Part shown: in pieces, positions 8,697 to 16,673 of the stretch
Numbering within the stretch: position 1 is the first letter of the stretch
How the letters are laid out: every line of letters begins with the position of its first letter
Assembly: GCA_905221125.1 (NCBI GenBank)
Contig: CAJNBY010000002.1
Location: 124,001 to 188,000 of the forward strand
Source of the DNA: a bacterium
Lineage (GTDB): Bacteria; Bacillota; Bacilli; Lactobacillales; Streptococcaceae
Direction: 5' to 3'
DNA length: 64,000 nt
Position numbers and translations under genes: made by a program
The notes under the pieces: generated by a model
Told to the model about the DNA's origin: nothing
The model's database searches: none
Seen by the model: only the letters and a program-made list of their open reading frames with translations

Positions 8697-10640
8697 GTGT
8701 CAAAAAAGGAAATCGATATTAACAATTATAATGATGATGCCATACAGGTGCTAGAAGGGTTGGATGCCGTCCGTAAACGTCCAGGGATGTATATCGGATC
8801 GACTGATGGGGCAGGTCTCCACCACCTAGTATGGGAAATTGTGGATAATGCCGTCGATGAGGCCTTGTCTGGATTTGGTGACCGTATTGATGTGACCATC
8901 AATAAAGACGGGAGTTTGACTGTCCAGGACCATGGTCGTGGGATGCCGACGGGTATGCACGCTATGGGAATCCCAACAGTTGAGGTTATCTTCACAATTC
9001 TTCACGCCGGAGGGAAATTCGGTCAGGGTGGCTACAAGACATCTGGTGGTCTCCACGGGGTTGGTTCTTCTGTTGTTAACGCTCTTTCTAGTTGGCTGGA
9101 GGTTGAAATCACCCGTGATGGTGCAATCTACAAGCAACGTTTTGAAAATGGTGGAAAACCTGTCACAACCTTGAAGAAAATCGGTACAGCACCCAAGTCT
9201 AAAACAGGTACCAAGGTTACGTTTATGCCTGATGCGACGATCTTTTCTACGACAGACTTCAAGTACAATACCATTTCAGAGCGCCTTAATGAATCAGCTT
9301 TTCTTTTGAAAAATGTGACCTTGTCTTTGACGGACAAGCGTACAGATGAAGCGATTGAGTTCCATTATGAAAACGGGGTGCAGGACTTTGTTTCCTACCT
9401 TAACGAAGACAAGGAAACCTTGACACCAGTTCTGTACTTTGAGGGGGAAGATAATGGTTTCCAAGTGGAAGTCGCCCTCCAGTACAATGATGGATTTTCA
9501 GATAACATTCTGTCCTTTGTCAATAATGTTCGTACCAAGGACGGTGGAACGCATGAGACAGGACTCAAGTCTGCCATTACCAAAGTCATGAATGACTATG
9601 CGCGTAAGACAGGTCTTCTCAAGGAAAAAGATAAAAACCTTGAAGGTTCCGACTATCGTGAGGGACTAGCGGCCGTTCTTTCTATCCTTGTTCCTGAAGA
9701 ACATTTGCAGTTTGAAGGCCAGACAAAGGATAAGCTAGGAAGCCCACTAGCTCGTCCAGTTGTGGATGGAATTGTGGCTGATAAGTTGACCTTTTTCCTC
9801 ATGGAAAATGGGGAACTGGCTTCCAATCTCATTCGCAAGGCAATCAAGGCGCGTGATGCTCGTGAAGCGGCTCGTAAGGCGCGTGATGAAAGCCGAAATG
9901 GTAAGAAAAACAAGAAGGATAAGGGCTTGTTGTCTGGGAAATTAACTCCAGCTCAGTCTAAGAATCCTGCAAAAAATGAACTTTATCTAGTCGAGGGTGA
10001 CTCTGCCGGTGGTTCTGCCAAACAAGGTCGTGACCGCAAGTTCCAGGCTATCTTGCCTCTTCGTGGTAAGGTTATCAATACAGCCAAGGCCAAGATGGCG
10101 GATATTCTCAAAAATGAAGAAATTAACACCATGATTTATACCATCGGTGCGGGTGTCGGAGCAGACTTCTCTATTGAAGATGCCAACTATGACAAAATCA
10201 TTATCATGACCGATGCGGATACTGACGGTGCTCATATCCAGACCTTGCTCTTGACATTTTTCTACCGCTACATGCGTCCGCTAGTTGAGGCGGGACATGT
10301 CTATATTGCCCTTCCGCCTCTTTATAAGATGTCCAAAGGAAAAGGAAAGAAAGAAGAAGTGGACTACGCTTGGACGGACGGTGAACTAGAAGAACTCCGC
10401 AAGCAGTTTGGTAAAGGTGCTACCCTCCAACGCTATAAAGGTCTCGGTGAGATGAATGCGGACCAGCTCTGGGAAACAACCATGAATCCAGAAACGCGTA
10501 CTCTTATCCGTGTCACCATCGAAGACTTAGCACGCGCCGAACGCCGTGTCAATGTCCTCATGGGAGATAAGGTCGAACCACGCCGTAAGTGGATTGAAGA
10601 CAATGTCAAGTTTACGCTGGAAGAAGCGACGGTGTTTTAA
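8697..10640 (+). CDS. parE: DNA topoisomerase IV subunit B
   Basis: The 647-residue ATPase subunit decatenates chromosomes together with ParC. A GHKL ATPase domain is at the N terminus (EIVDNAVDEALSG, GRGMPTG, SGGLHGVGSSVVNALS), followed by a transducer. The TOPRIM domain has EGDSAGGSAKQGRDR and DADTDGAHI, and the C-terminal zone contains QRYKGLGEMNADQLWETTMNP. The start is GTG at 8697, 7 nt after AGGAGG. It lies 1.05 kb upstream of parC with an unrelated gene between them. I see no obvious substitutions in the conserved motifs. Confidence 0.98.
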   Translation: MSKKEIDINNYNDDAIQVLEGLDAVRKRPGMYIGSTDGAGLHHLVWEIVDNAVDEALSGFGDRIDVTINKDGSLTVQDHGRGMPTGMHAMGIPTVEVIFTILHAGGKFGQGGYKTSGGLHGVGSSVVNALSSWLEVEITRDGAIYKQRFENGGKPVTTLKKIGTAPKSKTGTKVTFMPDATIFSTTDFKYNTISERLNESAFLLKNVTLSLTDKRTDEAIEFHYENGVQDFVSYLNEDKETLTPVLYFEGEDNGFQVEVALQYNDGFSDNILSFVNNVRTKDGGTHETGLKSAITKVMNDYARKTGLLKEKDKNLEGSDYREGLAAVLSILVPEEHLQFEGQTKDKLGSPLARPVVDGIVADKLTFFLMENGELASNLIRKAIKARDAREAARKARDESRNGKKNKKDKGLLSGKLTPAQSKNPAKNELYLVEGDSAGGSAKQGRDRKFQAILPLRGKVINTAKAKMADILKNEEINTMIYTIGAGVGADFSIEDANYDKIIIMTDADTDGAHIQTLLLTFFYRYMRPLVEAGHVYIALPPLYKMSKGKGKKEEVDYAWTDGELEELRKQFGKGATLQRYKGLGEMNADQLWETTMNPETRTLIRVTIEDLARAERRVNVLMGDKVEPRRKWIEDNVKFTLEEATVF

Positions 10641-10667
10641 GTTTGTCTTTAACGAATGGGTATTAAT

Positions 10668-11486
10668 ATGAGAACCGAAACAGAAATACTCGATATAATT
10701 ATAAAGTCAGCTAAAACTTTACAAGTCAAAGCTGTCGCCATGTCTGGTTCGCGAGCTTGTCCAAAAGCTCCAAAAGATGAATTTCAAGACTATGATGTGG
10801 TCTATATTGTGGATGATTTGGATAATCTGACGAGCGACCTTTCTTGGTTGGCCTATTTCGGGAAACGCATTATCGAGCAAGAAGTTAGTCTTGGTAATCG
10901 TCGTCTCTATCTCATGCTTTTTGAAGATGGCAATCGTATCGATTTGACTCTTTGCCCTAAAGAACACATTCAAGAATGGGTGGACAGTGAAGCAGGATTC
11001 ACTATTTTAGAAGATACAGAAAATTTATTTGAAGCCTATTTCCCAAATCTAGAGCGTCATTGGATAACCCCAGCTAGTTCAATAGATTTTGAAAAAGCCT
11101 GCAATGAATTTTGGTGGGTGTCAGCCTATGTGGTCAAAGGAATCTGTCGCCATCAAGTCATCTATGCGACCGATCATCTCTATGGTATTTGTCAGCAAGA
11201 GTTGTTAAAAGTCCTAGCTTGGCAGATAGCAAGTGATAAGGGAACAGTAGACGTCGGCAAGAATTATAAGTATCTTTTTAACTATTTACCCACTGAGAAA
11301 GAAAAGGAATTCTCAGATTTGCTTGATTTTTCAAGTATAGATAAAATCACTCAATCTTTGTTTGCTACAATGAAGCTTTTCCACCAAGAGGCACGATACC
11401 TTGCTAACAAGATGGGGTTTGACTACGATAAAGAAATGGCTGAGAGAATGATTGAGTATGCTGAGGAGAGACTTCTAAATCGCTGA
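10668..11486 (+). CDS. Aminoglycoside 6-adenylyltransferase-like nucleotidyltransferase (AadK/ANT(6) family)
   Basis: The protein of about 272 residues matches the streptomycin adenylyltransferase family. It has the nucleotidyltransferase motif SGSRA, followed by DEFQDYDVVYIVDD with the metal-binding aspartates, FGKRI, and FEDGNRIDLTL, which are all family landmarks. Such chromosomal copies are common in Firmicutes, and whether it gives streptomycin resistance cannot be read from sequence. ATG 10668 is chosen because homologues begin with MR-E-E; a start at 10656 adds only four residues, and neither has a good ribosome binding site. It sits between parE and parC, with 27 nt to parE and its own terminator. 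Confidence 0.82.
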   Translation: MRTETEILDIIIKSAKTLQVKAVAMSGSRACPKAPKDEFQDYDVVYIVDDLDNLTSDLSWLAYFGKRIIEQEVSLGNRRLYLMLFEDGNRIDLTLCPKEHIQEWVDSEAGFTILEDTENLFEAYFPNLERHWITPASSIDFEKACNEFWWVSAYVVKGICRHQVIYATDHLYGICQQELLKVLAWQIASDKGTVDVGKNYKYLFNYLPTEKEKEFSDLLDFSSIDKITQSLFATMKLFHQEARYLANKMGFDYDKEMAERMIEYAEERLLNR

Positions 11487-11505
11487 CTAATTTAAAAGAT
11501 TAAAC

Positions 11506-11560
11506 TATAGAAAGGATAGTTTGGTTATTTATAGTAACTGAACACCTTTTCTATAAAAAA
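11506..11560 (+). terminator. Terminator-like hairpin after the adenylyltransferase gene
   Basis: Arms TATAGAAAGG (11506-11515) and CCTTTTCTATA (11545-11555) pair with one bulge, enclosing a smaller GTTA/TAAC hairpin. The A-rich sequence after it gives a T-tract only on the opposite strand, so termination strength on + is uncertain. Confidence 0.4.
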
Positions 11561-11574
11561 ACTACTCTACATTC

Positions 11575-11692
11575 TTTGAAAGGAGTTGAACACGCCCTGA
11601 ATGCTGTGTGAAAACGATGAATTTTCTTGTGAGCATGCTTACTGCAAGAATTTTCTATTTTCACTTGGTATTTTACGGGCTCTGTATCCTAT
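11575..11692 (+). promoter_or_regulatory. Structured parC leader
   Basis: The stretch holds outer arms GTGAAAA and TTTTCAC, two direct copies of GAATTTTCT and a central GTGAGCATGCTTAC palindrome with one G-U mismatch. No convincing ribosome binding site precedes ATG 11693. I do not recognise a known RNA family here. Confidence 0.35.
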
Positions 11693-14173
11693 ATGAGTAA
11701 CATTCAAAACATGTCCCTTGAGGACATCATGGGAGAGCGCTTTGGTCGCTACTCCAAGTACATTATTCAAGACCGAGCTTTGCCGGATATTCGTGATGGC
11801 TTGAAGCCGGTTCAGCGTCGTATTCTTTATTCGATGAATAAAGATGGCAATACCTTTGACAAGAGCTACCGTAAGTCAGCCAAGTCAGTCGGGAACATCA
11901 TGGGGAATTTCCATCCACACGGTGACAGCTCCATCTATGATGCCATGGTTCGTATGTCTCAGGATTGGAAAAATCGTGAGATTCTAGTTGAAATGCACGG
12001 TAACAACGGTTCTATGGACGGAGATCCACCTGCGGCCATGCGTTATACTGAGGCTCGTTTGTCTGAGATTGCAGGTTACCTTCTTCAAGATATCGAGAAA
12101 AATACAGTTCCCTTTGCTTGGAACTTTGACGATACTGAGAAAGAGCCGACAGTATTGCCAGCAGCCTTTCCAAACCTTTTAGTCAATGGTTCGACTGGGA
12201 TTTCGGCTGGATATGCCACAGATATTCCTCCCCATAATTTGGCTGAAGTCATTGATGCTGCGGTTTACATGATTGACCACCCAACAGCCAAGGTTGACAA
12301 GCTGATGGAATTCTTGCCTGGACCAGACTTTCCTACAGGAGCCATTATCCAAGGGCGTGACGAAATTAAAAAGGCCTATGAAACAGGAAAAGGGCGCGTA
12401 GTTGTTCGTTCCAAGACTGAGATTGAAAAGCTAAAAGGTGGTAAGGAACAAATCGTTATCACTGAGATTCCTTATGAAATCAATAAAGCAAATCTAGTCA
12501 AGAAAATCGATGATGTCCGTGTCAATAACAAGGTGGCAGGCATTGCTGAGGTTCGTGATGAGTCTGACCGTGACGGTCTTCGCATTGCTATAGAACTCAA
12601 GAAAGACGCCAATACGGAGCTTGTTCTCAATTACCTTTTTAAGTACACTGACCTGCAAATCAACTATAACTTTAACATGGTGGCGATTGACAATTTCACA
12701 CCTCGTCAGGTTGGGATTGTACCAATTTTATCTAGCTACATTGCCCACCGTCGTGAAGTGATTCTGGCCCGTTCACGCTTTGACAAGGAAAAGGCTGAGA
12801 AGCGTCTCCATATCGTCGAAGGTTTGATTCGCGTGATTTCGATTTTGGACGAAGTTATTGCCCTTATCCGTGCTTCTGAGAATAAGGCGGACGCTAAGGA
12901 AAACCTCAAGGTCAGCTATGATTTTACAGAAGAGCAGGCTGAGGCCATCGTTACCTTGCAACTTTACCGTTTGACCAATACAGACGTGGTTGTCTTGCAG
13001 GAAGAAGAAGCTGAACTTCGTGAAAAGATTGCCATGCTTGCGGCGATTATCGGGGATGAACGAACTATGTACAATCTTATGAAGAAAGAACTTCGTGAGG
13101 TTAAGAAGAAATTTGCAACTCCGCGTTTGAGTACTTTAGAAGATACTGCGAAAGCAATTGAGATTGATACAGCTAGTCTTATTGCTGAGGAAGATACCTA
13201 CGTCAGCGTGACCAAGGCAGGTTACATCAAGCGTACCAGTCCACGTTCCTTTGCGGCTTCCACCTTGGAAGAAATTGGCAAACGTGATGATGATCGTCTG
13301 ATCTTTGTGCAAACTGCCAAGACAACCCAGCACCTCTTGATGTTCACAAGTCTTGGAAATGTCATCTACAGACCAATCCATGAATTAGCTGATATTCGCT
13401 GGAAGGACATTGGTGAGCATCTGAGTCAAACCATCACAAACTTTGAAACGAATGAAGAAATTCTTTATGTGGAAGTCGTGGATCAGTTTGATGATGCGAC
13501 AACTTATTTTGCAGCCACTCGTCTAGGTCAAATCAAGCGTGTAGAACGAAAAGAATTCACTCCATGGCGGACCTATAAGTCTAAGTCTGTCAAGTATGCT
13601 AAGCTCAAAGACGAGACAGACCAGATTGTAGCAGTGGCTCCGATTAAACTGGATGATGTTCTCTTGATTAGCCAAAATGGTTATGCACTGCGTTTCAATA
13701 TCGAAGAGGTTCCGGTTGTTGGTGCCAAGGCTGCAGGGGTCAAGGCTATGAATCTGAAAGAAGACGATGTCCTCCAATCGGCCTTTATCTGTAATACCTC
13801 ATCCTTCTACCTCTTGACTCAGCGTGGAAGCTTGAAACGTGTTTCCATTGAGGAAATTCCAGCAACCAGCCGTGCCAAACGAGGACTACAAGTCTTGCGT
13901 GAGTTAAAAAACAAACCACATCGTGTCTTTTTAGCTGGAGCAGTTTCAGAGCAAGGATTTGTAGGTGATCTCTTCAGTACAGAAGTAGAAGAAAACGACC
14001 AGATTCTGCTTGTCCAATCCAATAAAGGAACAATCTATCAAAGTCGACTACAAGACTTGAACCTGTCAGAACGCACAAGCAACGGTAGCTTTATCTCTGA
14101 CACGATTTCAGATGAAGAAGTTTTTGATGCTTATCTTCAGGAAGCTTATACAGAATTTGAATCTAAGAAATGA
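11693..14173 (+). CDS. parC: DNA topoisomerase IV subunit A
   Basis: The 826-residue DNA-cleaving subunit of topoisomerase IV has the active-site tyrosine region in AAMRYTEARLS and a C-terminal beta-pinwheel domain of GyrA-like repeats. The quinolone-resistance-determining region reads HPHGDSSIYDAM with S79 and D83, the fluoroquinolone-susceptible residues. Gly52, Asp91 and Asn137 differ from what I recall of the common pneumococcal allele (Ser, Asn, Lys); they are known as neutral mitis-group variants, which supports the species assignment. The weak translation signal at ATG 11693 is unusual for an essential gene. The distal gene in pneumococci is ilvE, but here a toxin gene intervenes. Confidence 0.98.
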   Translation: MSNIQNMSLEDIMGERFGRYSKYIIQDRALPDIRDGLKPVQRRILYSMNKDGNTFDKSYRKSAKSVGNIMGNFHPHGDSSIYDAMVRMSQDWKNREILVEMHGNNGSMDGDPPAAMRYTEARLSEIAGYLLQDIEKNTVPFAWNFDDTEKEPTVLPAAFPNLLVNGSTGISAGYATDIPPHNLAEVIDAAVYMIDHPTAKVDKLMEFLPGPDFPTGAIIQGRDEIKKAYETGKGRVVVRSKTEIEKLKGGKEQIVITEIPYEINKANLVKKIDDVRVNNKVAGIAEVRDESDRDGLRIAIELKKDANTELVLNYLFKYTDLQINYNFNMVAIDNFTPRQVGIVPILSSYIAHRREVILARSRFDKEKAEKRLHIVEGLIRVISILDEVIALIRASENKADAKENLKVSYDFTEEQAEAIVTLQLYRLTNTDVVVLQEEEAELREKIAMLAAIIGDERTMYNLMKKELREVKKKFATPRLSTLEDTAKAIEIDTASLIAEEDTYVSVTKAGYIKRTSPRSFAASTLEEIGKRDDDRLIFVQTAKTTQHLLMFTSLGNVIYRPIHELADIRWKDIGEHLSQTITNFETNEEILYVEVVDQFDDATTYFAATRLGQIKRVERKEFTPWRTYKSKSVKYAKLKDETDQIVAVAPIKLDDVLLISQNGYALRFNIEEVPVVGAKAAGVKAMNLKEDDVLQSAFICNTSSFYLLTQRGSLKRVSIEEIPATSRAKRGLQVLRELKNKPHRVFLAGAVSEQGFVGDLFSTEVEENDQILLVQSNKGTIYQSRLQDLNLSERTSNGSFISDTISDEEVFDAYLQEAYTEFESKK

Positions 14174-14180
14174 TAAACAA

Positions 14181-14200
14181 CAATGAAAAGCTTTTCATTG
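14181..14200. repeat. 20-bp perfect palindrome after parC
   Basis: CAATGAAAAGCTTTTCATTG is a perfect palindrome starting 8 nt after the parC stop. It lacks a T-tract, so it is either an mRNA 3' hairpin or a protein-binding site. Confidence 0.6.
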
Positions 14201-14251
14201 AGAAATTTGTCAATCTATAGATTTCAAGAGTTAAATCTGATTATATATACA

Positions 14252-14310
14252 AAAACGAACAGTGCTGATTCCCAACTGATAGGGACTTAGCCTGCTCGTT
14301 TTCTTGTTTT
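14252..14310 (+). terminator. Long terminator of parC
   Basis: AAAACGA...TCGTTTT outer arms and an inner GCTGATTCCC/GGGACTTAGC stem form a long, imperfect hairpin followed by TCTTGTTTTT. It isolates parC from the toxin gene. Confidence 0.75.
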
Positions 14311-14312
14311 TA

Positions 14313-14326
14313 GTGGTATAGACCAC
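14313..14326. promoter_or_regulatory. NagR/dre-like operator upstream of the cytolysin gene
   Basis: GTGGTATAGACCAC contains TGGTATAGACCA, which fits the TGGTNTANACCA consensus of GntR/HutC-family amino-sugar regulators (NagR, DasR). It lies between the parC terminator and the toxin promoter. Control by GlcNAc is an inference from this match alone, since the site is about 85 bp upstream of the -35 box. Confidence 0.5.
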
Positions 14327-14400
14327 CCGATGTTTAAATGTGAAATTAGTAACATATGAGCAACTATACAAGTTTAGCTAATAAAAAATAATAATTTTTT

Positions 14401-14439
14401 AAGAAAACGATTGCATCTATAATATTTTTATGTTATACT
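14401..14439 (+). promoter_or_regulatory. Promoter of the cytolysin gene with overlapping cre-like site
   Basis: -35 TTGCAT (14411-14416) and extended -10 TGTTATACT (14431-14439) have 17-nt spacing. AAGAAAACGATTGCA (14401-14415) matches the CcpA cre consensus with one mismatch and covers the -35. The 5' untranslated region carries two direct copies of TTCAAGAAA (14448 and 14462). The ribosome binding site is TAGGAG before ATG 14502. Confidence 0.6.
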
Positions 14440-14501
14440 CTTATTGTTTCAAGAAAGCGCGTTCAAGAAATAATTCGTTCAAATATATATAGGAGTTTTG
14501 T

Positions 14502-16532
14502 ATGTCTCAAAACAAACAAGATAAAGGATTTCGTTTTTCTATTCGTAAACGTAGCGTTGGAGTATGTGGCGTTGCCATTGCAACATTTTTACTAGGTTCT
14601 GGACTAATTTTTCAATCAAATGTAGTAAAAGCGACAGAGCCGAGTGTAGCTGCAGTTGCTGGTGAAAATATTGCTGCTCATAAACCTGCAAGTCAGAGTT
14701 CAATTGCTTATGGAGGAGATGCTTCTAGAGCAGTTGACGGCAATCGTGATAACGCATGGAGTCACCGTTCTGTTACCCATACAGATTTTCAAGATCATTC
14801 TTGGTGGAAAGTTGATTTAGAGAAAGAAGAATCAGTAGGAACTGTTCGTATTTACAATCGTGGAGATGGGGATGTAGCAAATCGTTTATCTAATTTTGAT
14901 GTTATTTTGTTGGATAAAGATGGAAATGAGGTAACTCGTCAACACATCAATAGCTTAAACAATCAACCAACAATTGATGTTCAATTCTCAGGAGTGAATG
15001 CACGATATGTTAAAGTGGAGCTAAATAATTCAAAAACACCACTTAGCTTAGCAGAGGTAGAAGTGTATCGCTCTGCAAAAGAAAAAGCAGCGACTAACAC
15101 TAAAGCTGAAAGTAAAGCAAAAACAGACTTTACTGCAGAATTAAATAACTATCTATTTGGATTAAATTATGATAAATTAAATATTTTAACTAGAAAAGGC
15201 GAAGCGTTAGAAAATTACACTAATACAAGCACAAAACAACAAGGAAATGAATTTGTGGTTGTGGAAAAAGTGAAGAAGAACCTTTCTAATGGTTCTGCGG
15301 ATGTTGCCATTAATGGTAACGGAGATATCTTCCTAGGTGCTTTGTTTAAAGCAAATCAAGACCTTCTAGAAAATAAACCACAACAAATTAGTTTAGATCG
15401 TAGCAAAGGTAGAATCAGTGTTGATTTACCAGGAATGGTAGGCGGAGATAGCTATGTAGATGCTAATCCAACTGTAAGTGGTATGCAGGAAGGTGTGAAT
15501 ACCTTGTTAAACCGTTGGCATGAAAAATATGCTGCGAAAAATCCTGCTCCAGCACGTATGCAGTACGAATCAACTTCTGCTTACAGCATGAATCAATTGA
15601 AAGCAAAATTCGGAAGTGATTTTGAAAAAGTCGGTGTTAATTTGAAAATTGACTTTGAGGCTGTAAACAAGGGTGAAAAACAAGTTGAAGTTGTTGATTT
15701 TAAACAAATTTACTATACTGCTAACTTTGATGCTCCAAAAAATCCATCAGATGTATTTGCTCCAGGAGTAACGGTTGATCAATTGAAAGCACGTGGAATA
15801 GATGATAAAACACCTCCTGTATACGTGTCAAGCGTTTCATACGGACGTCAAATGTATGTCAAATTTGAAACAACGAGCAAGAGTACAGAGTTGAAAGCAG
15901 CCATCAATGCTGTTATCAAAGGGGTGCCTATTAAACCAGAATCTGAATGGGCGCGTGTCTTGAAGAATACAACTGTAACCGTTTCAATCGTAGGTGGAAA
16001 TGCTGATGGAGCTGCACGTGTTGTGACAGGTACAGTAGAAGACTTGAAGAAATTGATTCAAGAAGGAGCTACTTTCAGTACACAAAACCCTGCTGTTCCA
16101 ATTTCTTATAAGACTGCATTCTTGAAAGATAATCAAGTAGCCACAATTCAAAGTAACACAGACTACATTGAAACTAAAGTGACTTCATACAAAAATGGTT
16201 ATCTCAATTTACAACATAAGGGAGCTTATATTGCTCGTTACTATGTTTACTGGGATGAAGTAACTTATGATAAGGATGGAATTGAAAGTATTCGCTCACG
16301 TCAATGGGAAGATAATGGTAAGAACAGAACAGCTGGCTTCCAAACTGAACTTCAATTTAAAGGAAATGTGCGTAATATACGCGTGAAGATTCAAGAAAAA
16401 ACAGGACTTGTTTGGGAACCATGGCGTACAGTTTACAATCGCACAGACCTTCCTCTTGTTCAAAAACGTACAATTATTAACTCAGGTACAACACTAAGAC
16501 CAAAATACGATGAAAAAGTTGAAAATAACTAA
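14502..16532 (+). CDS. lly: Lectinolysin: cholesterol-dependent cytolysin with an N-terminal fucose-binding F-type lectin domain
   Basis: The 676-residue secreted pore-forming toxin has a YSIRK-type signal peptide (FSIRK at 12-16, hydrophobic core to about residue 44) but no LPXTG anchor. Residues about 56-195 form an F5/8-type/F-type lectin domain. H93, R120 and R128 are spaced as the fucose-binding His and two Arg I recall for S. mitis lectinolysin. Residues about 208-676 are the cytolysin core: undecapeptide EKTGLVWEPWR (632-642), Thr664-Leu665 cholesterol pair, and a Y-X-Y-X14-R-S motif (Y581, Y583, R598, S599) that marks CD59-binding cytolysins (intermedilysin, vaginolysin, lectinolysin). 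The undecapeptide lacks the usual Cys. It stands alone between parC and ilvE with its own promoter and terminator. Confidence 0.95.
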   Translation: MSQNKQDKGFRFSIRKRSVGVCGVAIATFLLGSGLIFQSNVVKATEPSVAAVAGENIAAHKPASQSSIAYGGDASRAVDGNRDNAWSHRSVTHTDFQDHSWWKVDLEKEESVGTVRIYNRGDGDVANRLSNFDVILLDKDGNEVTRQHINSLNNQPTIDVQFSGVNARYVKVELNNSKTPLSLAEVEVYRSAKEKAATNTKAESKAKTDFTAELNNYLFGLNYDKLNILTRKGEALENYTNTSTKQQGNEFVVVEKVKKNLSNGSADVAINGNGDIFLGALFKANQDLLENKPQQISLDRSKGRISVDLPGMVGGDSYVDANPTVSGMQEGVNTLLNRWHEKYAAKNPAPARMQYESTSAYSMNQLKAKFGSDFEKVGVNLKIDFEAVNKGEKQVEVVDFKQIYYTANFDAPKNPSDVFAPGVTVDQLKARGIDDKTPPVYVSSVSYGRQMYVKFETTSKSTELKAAINAVIKGVPIKPESEWARVLKNTTVTVSIVGGNADGAARVVTGTVEDLKKLIQEGATFSTQNPAVPISYKTAFLKDNQVATIQSNTDYIETKVTSYKNGYLNLQHKGAYIARYYVYWDEVTYDKDGIESIRSRQWEDNGKNRTAGFQTELQFKGNVRNIRVKIQEKTGLVWEPWRTVYNRTDLPLVQKRTIINSGTTLRPKYDEKVENN

Positions 16533-16549
16533 TTTTTCACTTGTGAAAG

Positions 16550-16577
16550 GAATCAGTTCTAAGAGCTGGTTCTTTTT
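16550..16577 (+). terminator. Terminator of the cytolysin gene
   Basis: GAATCAGTTC and GAGCTGGTTC pair (with G-U pairs) around a 3-nt loop, followed by TTTTTATT. Confidence 0.8.
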
Positions 16578-16585
16578 ATTGAAGA

Positions 16586-16600
16586 AATTTTCTGAAAATT
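16586..16600. promoter_or_regulatory. CodY box upstream of ilvE
   Basis: AATTTTCTGAAAATT is an exact match to the CodY consensus AATTTTCWGAAAATT. It ends 11 nt before the ilvE -35 box, a position suited to repression when branched-chain amino acids and GTP are abundant. Confidence 0.85.
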
Positions 16601-16611
16601 ACAAAATATGC

Positions 16612-16639
16612 TTGCTATTTTAGAAAAATAGTGTAGAAT
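16612..16639 (+). promoter_or_regulatory. ilvE promoter
   Basis: -35 TTGCTA (16612-16617) and -10 TAGAAT (16634-16639) are 16 nt apart, directly downstream of the CodY box. The ribosome binding site AAGGAG precedes ATG 16674. Confidence 0.65.
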
Positions 16640-16673
16640 AAAAGAAATAAGTTTTTAGAATAAGGAGTGGAAT

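Noticed and set aside
11609..11624. cre-like sequence GTGAAAACGATGAAT before parC
   Set aside because: It has two mismatches at conserved positions, and no promoter is placed suitably.
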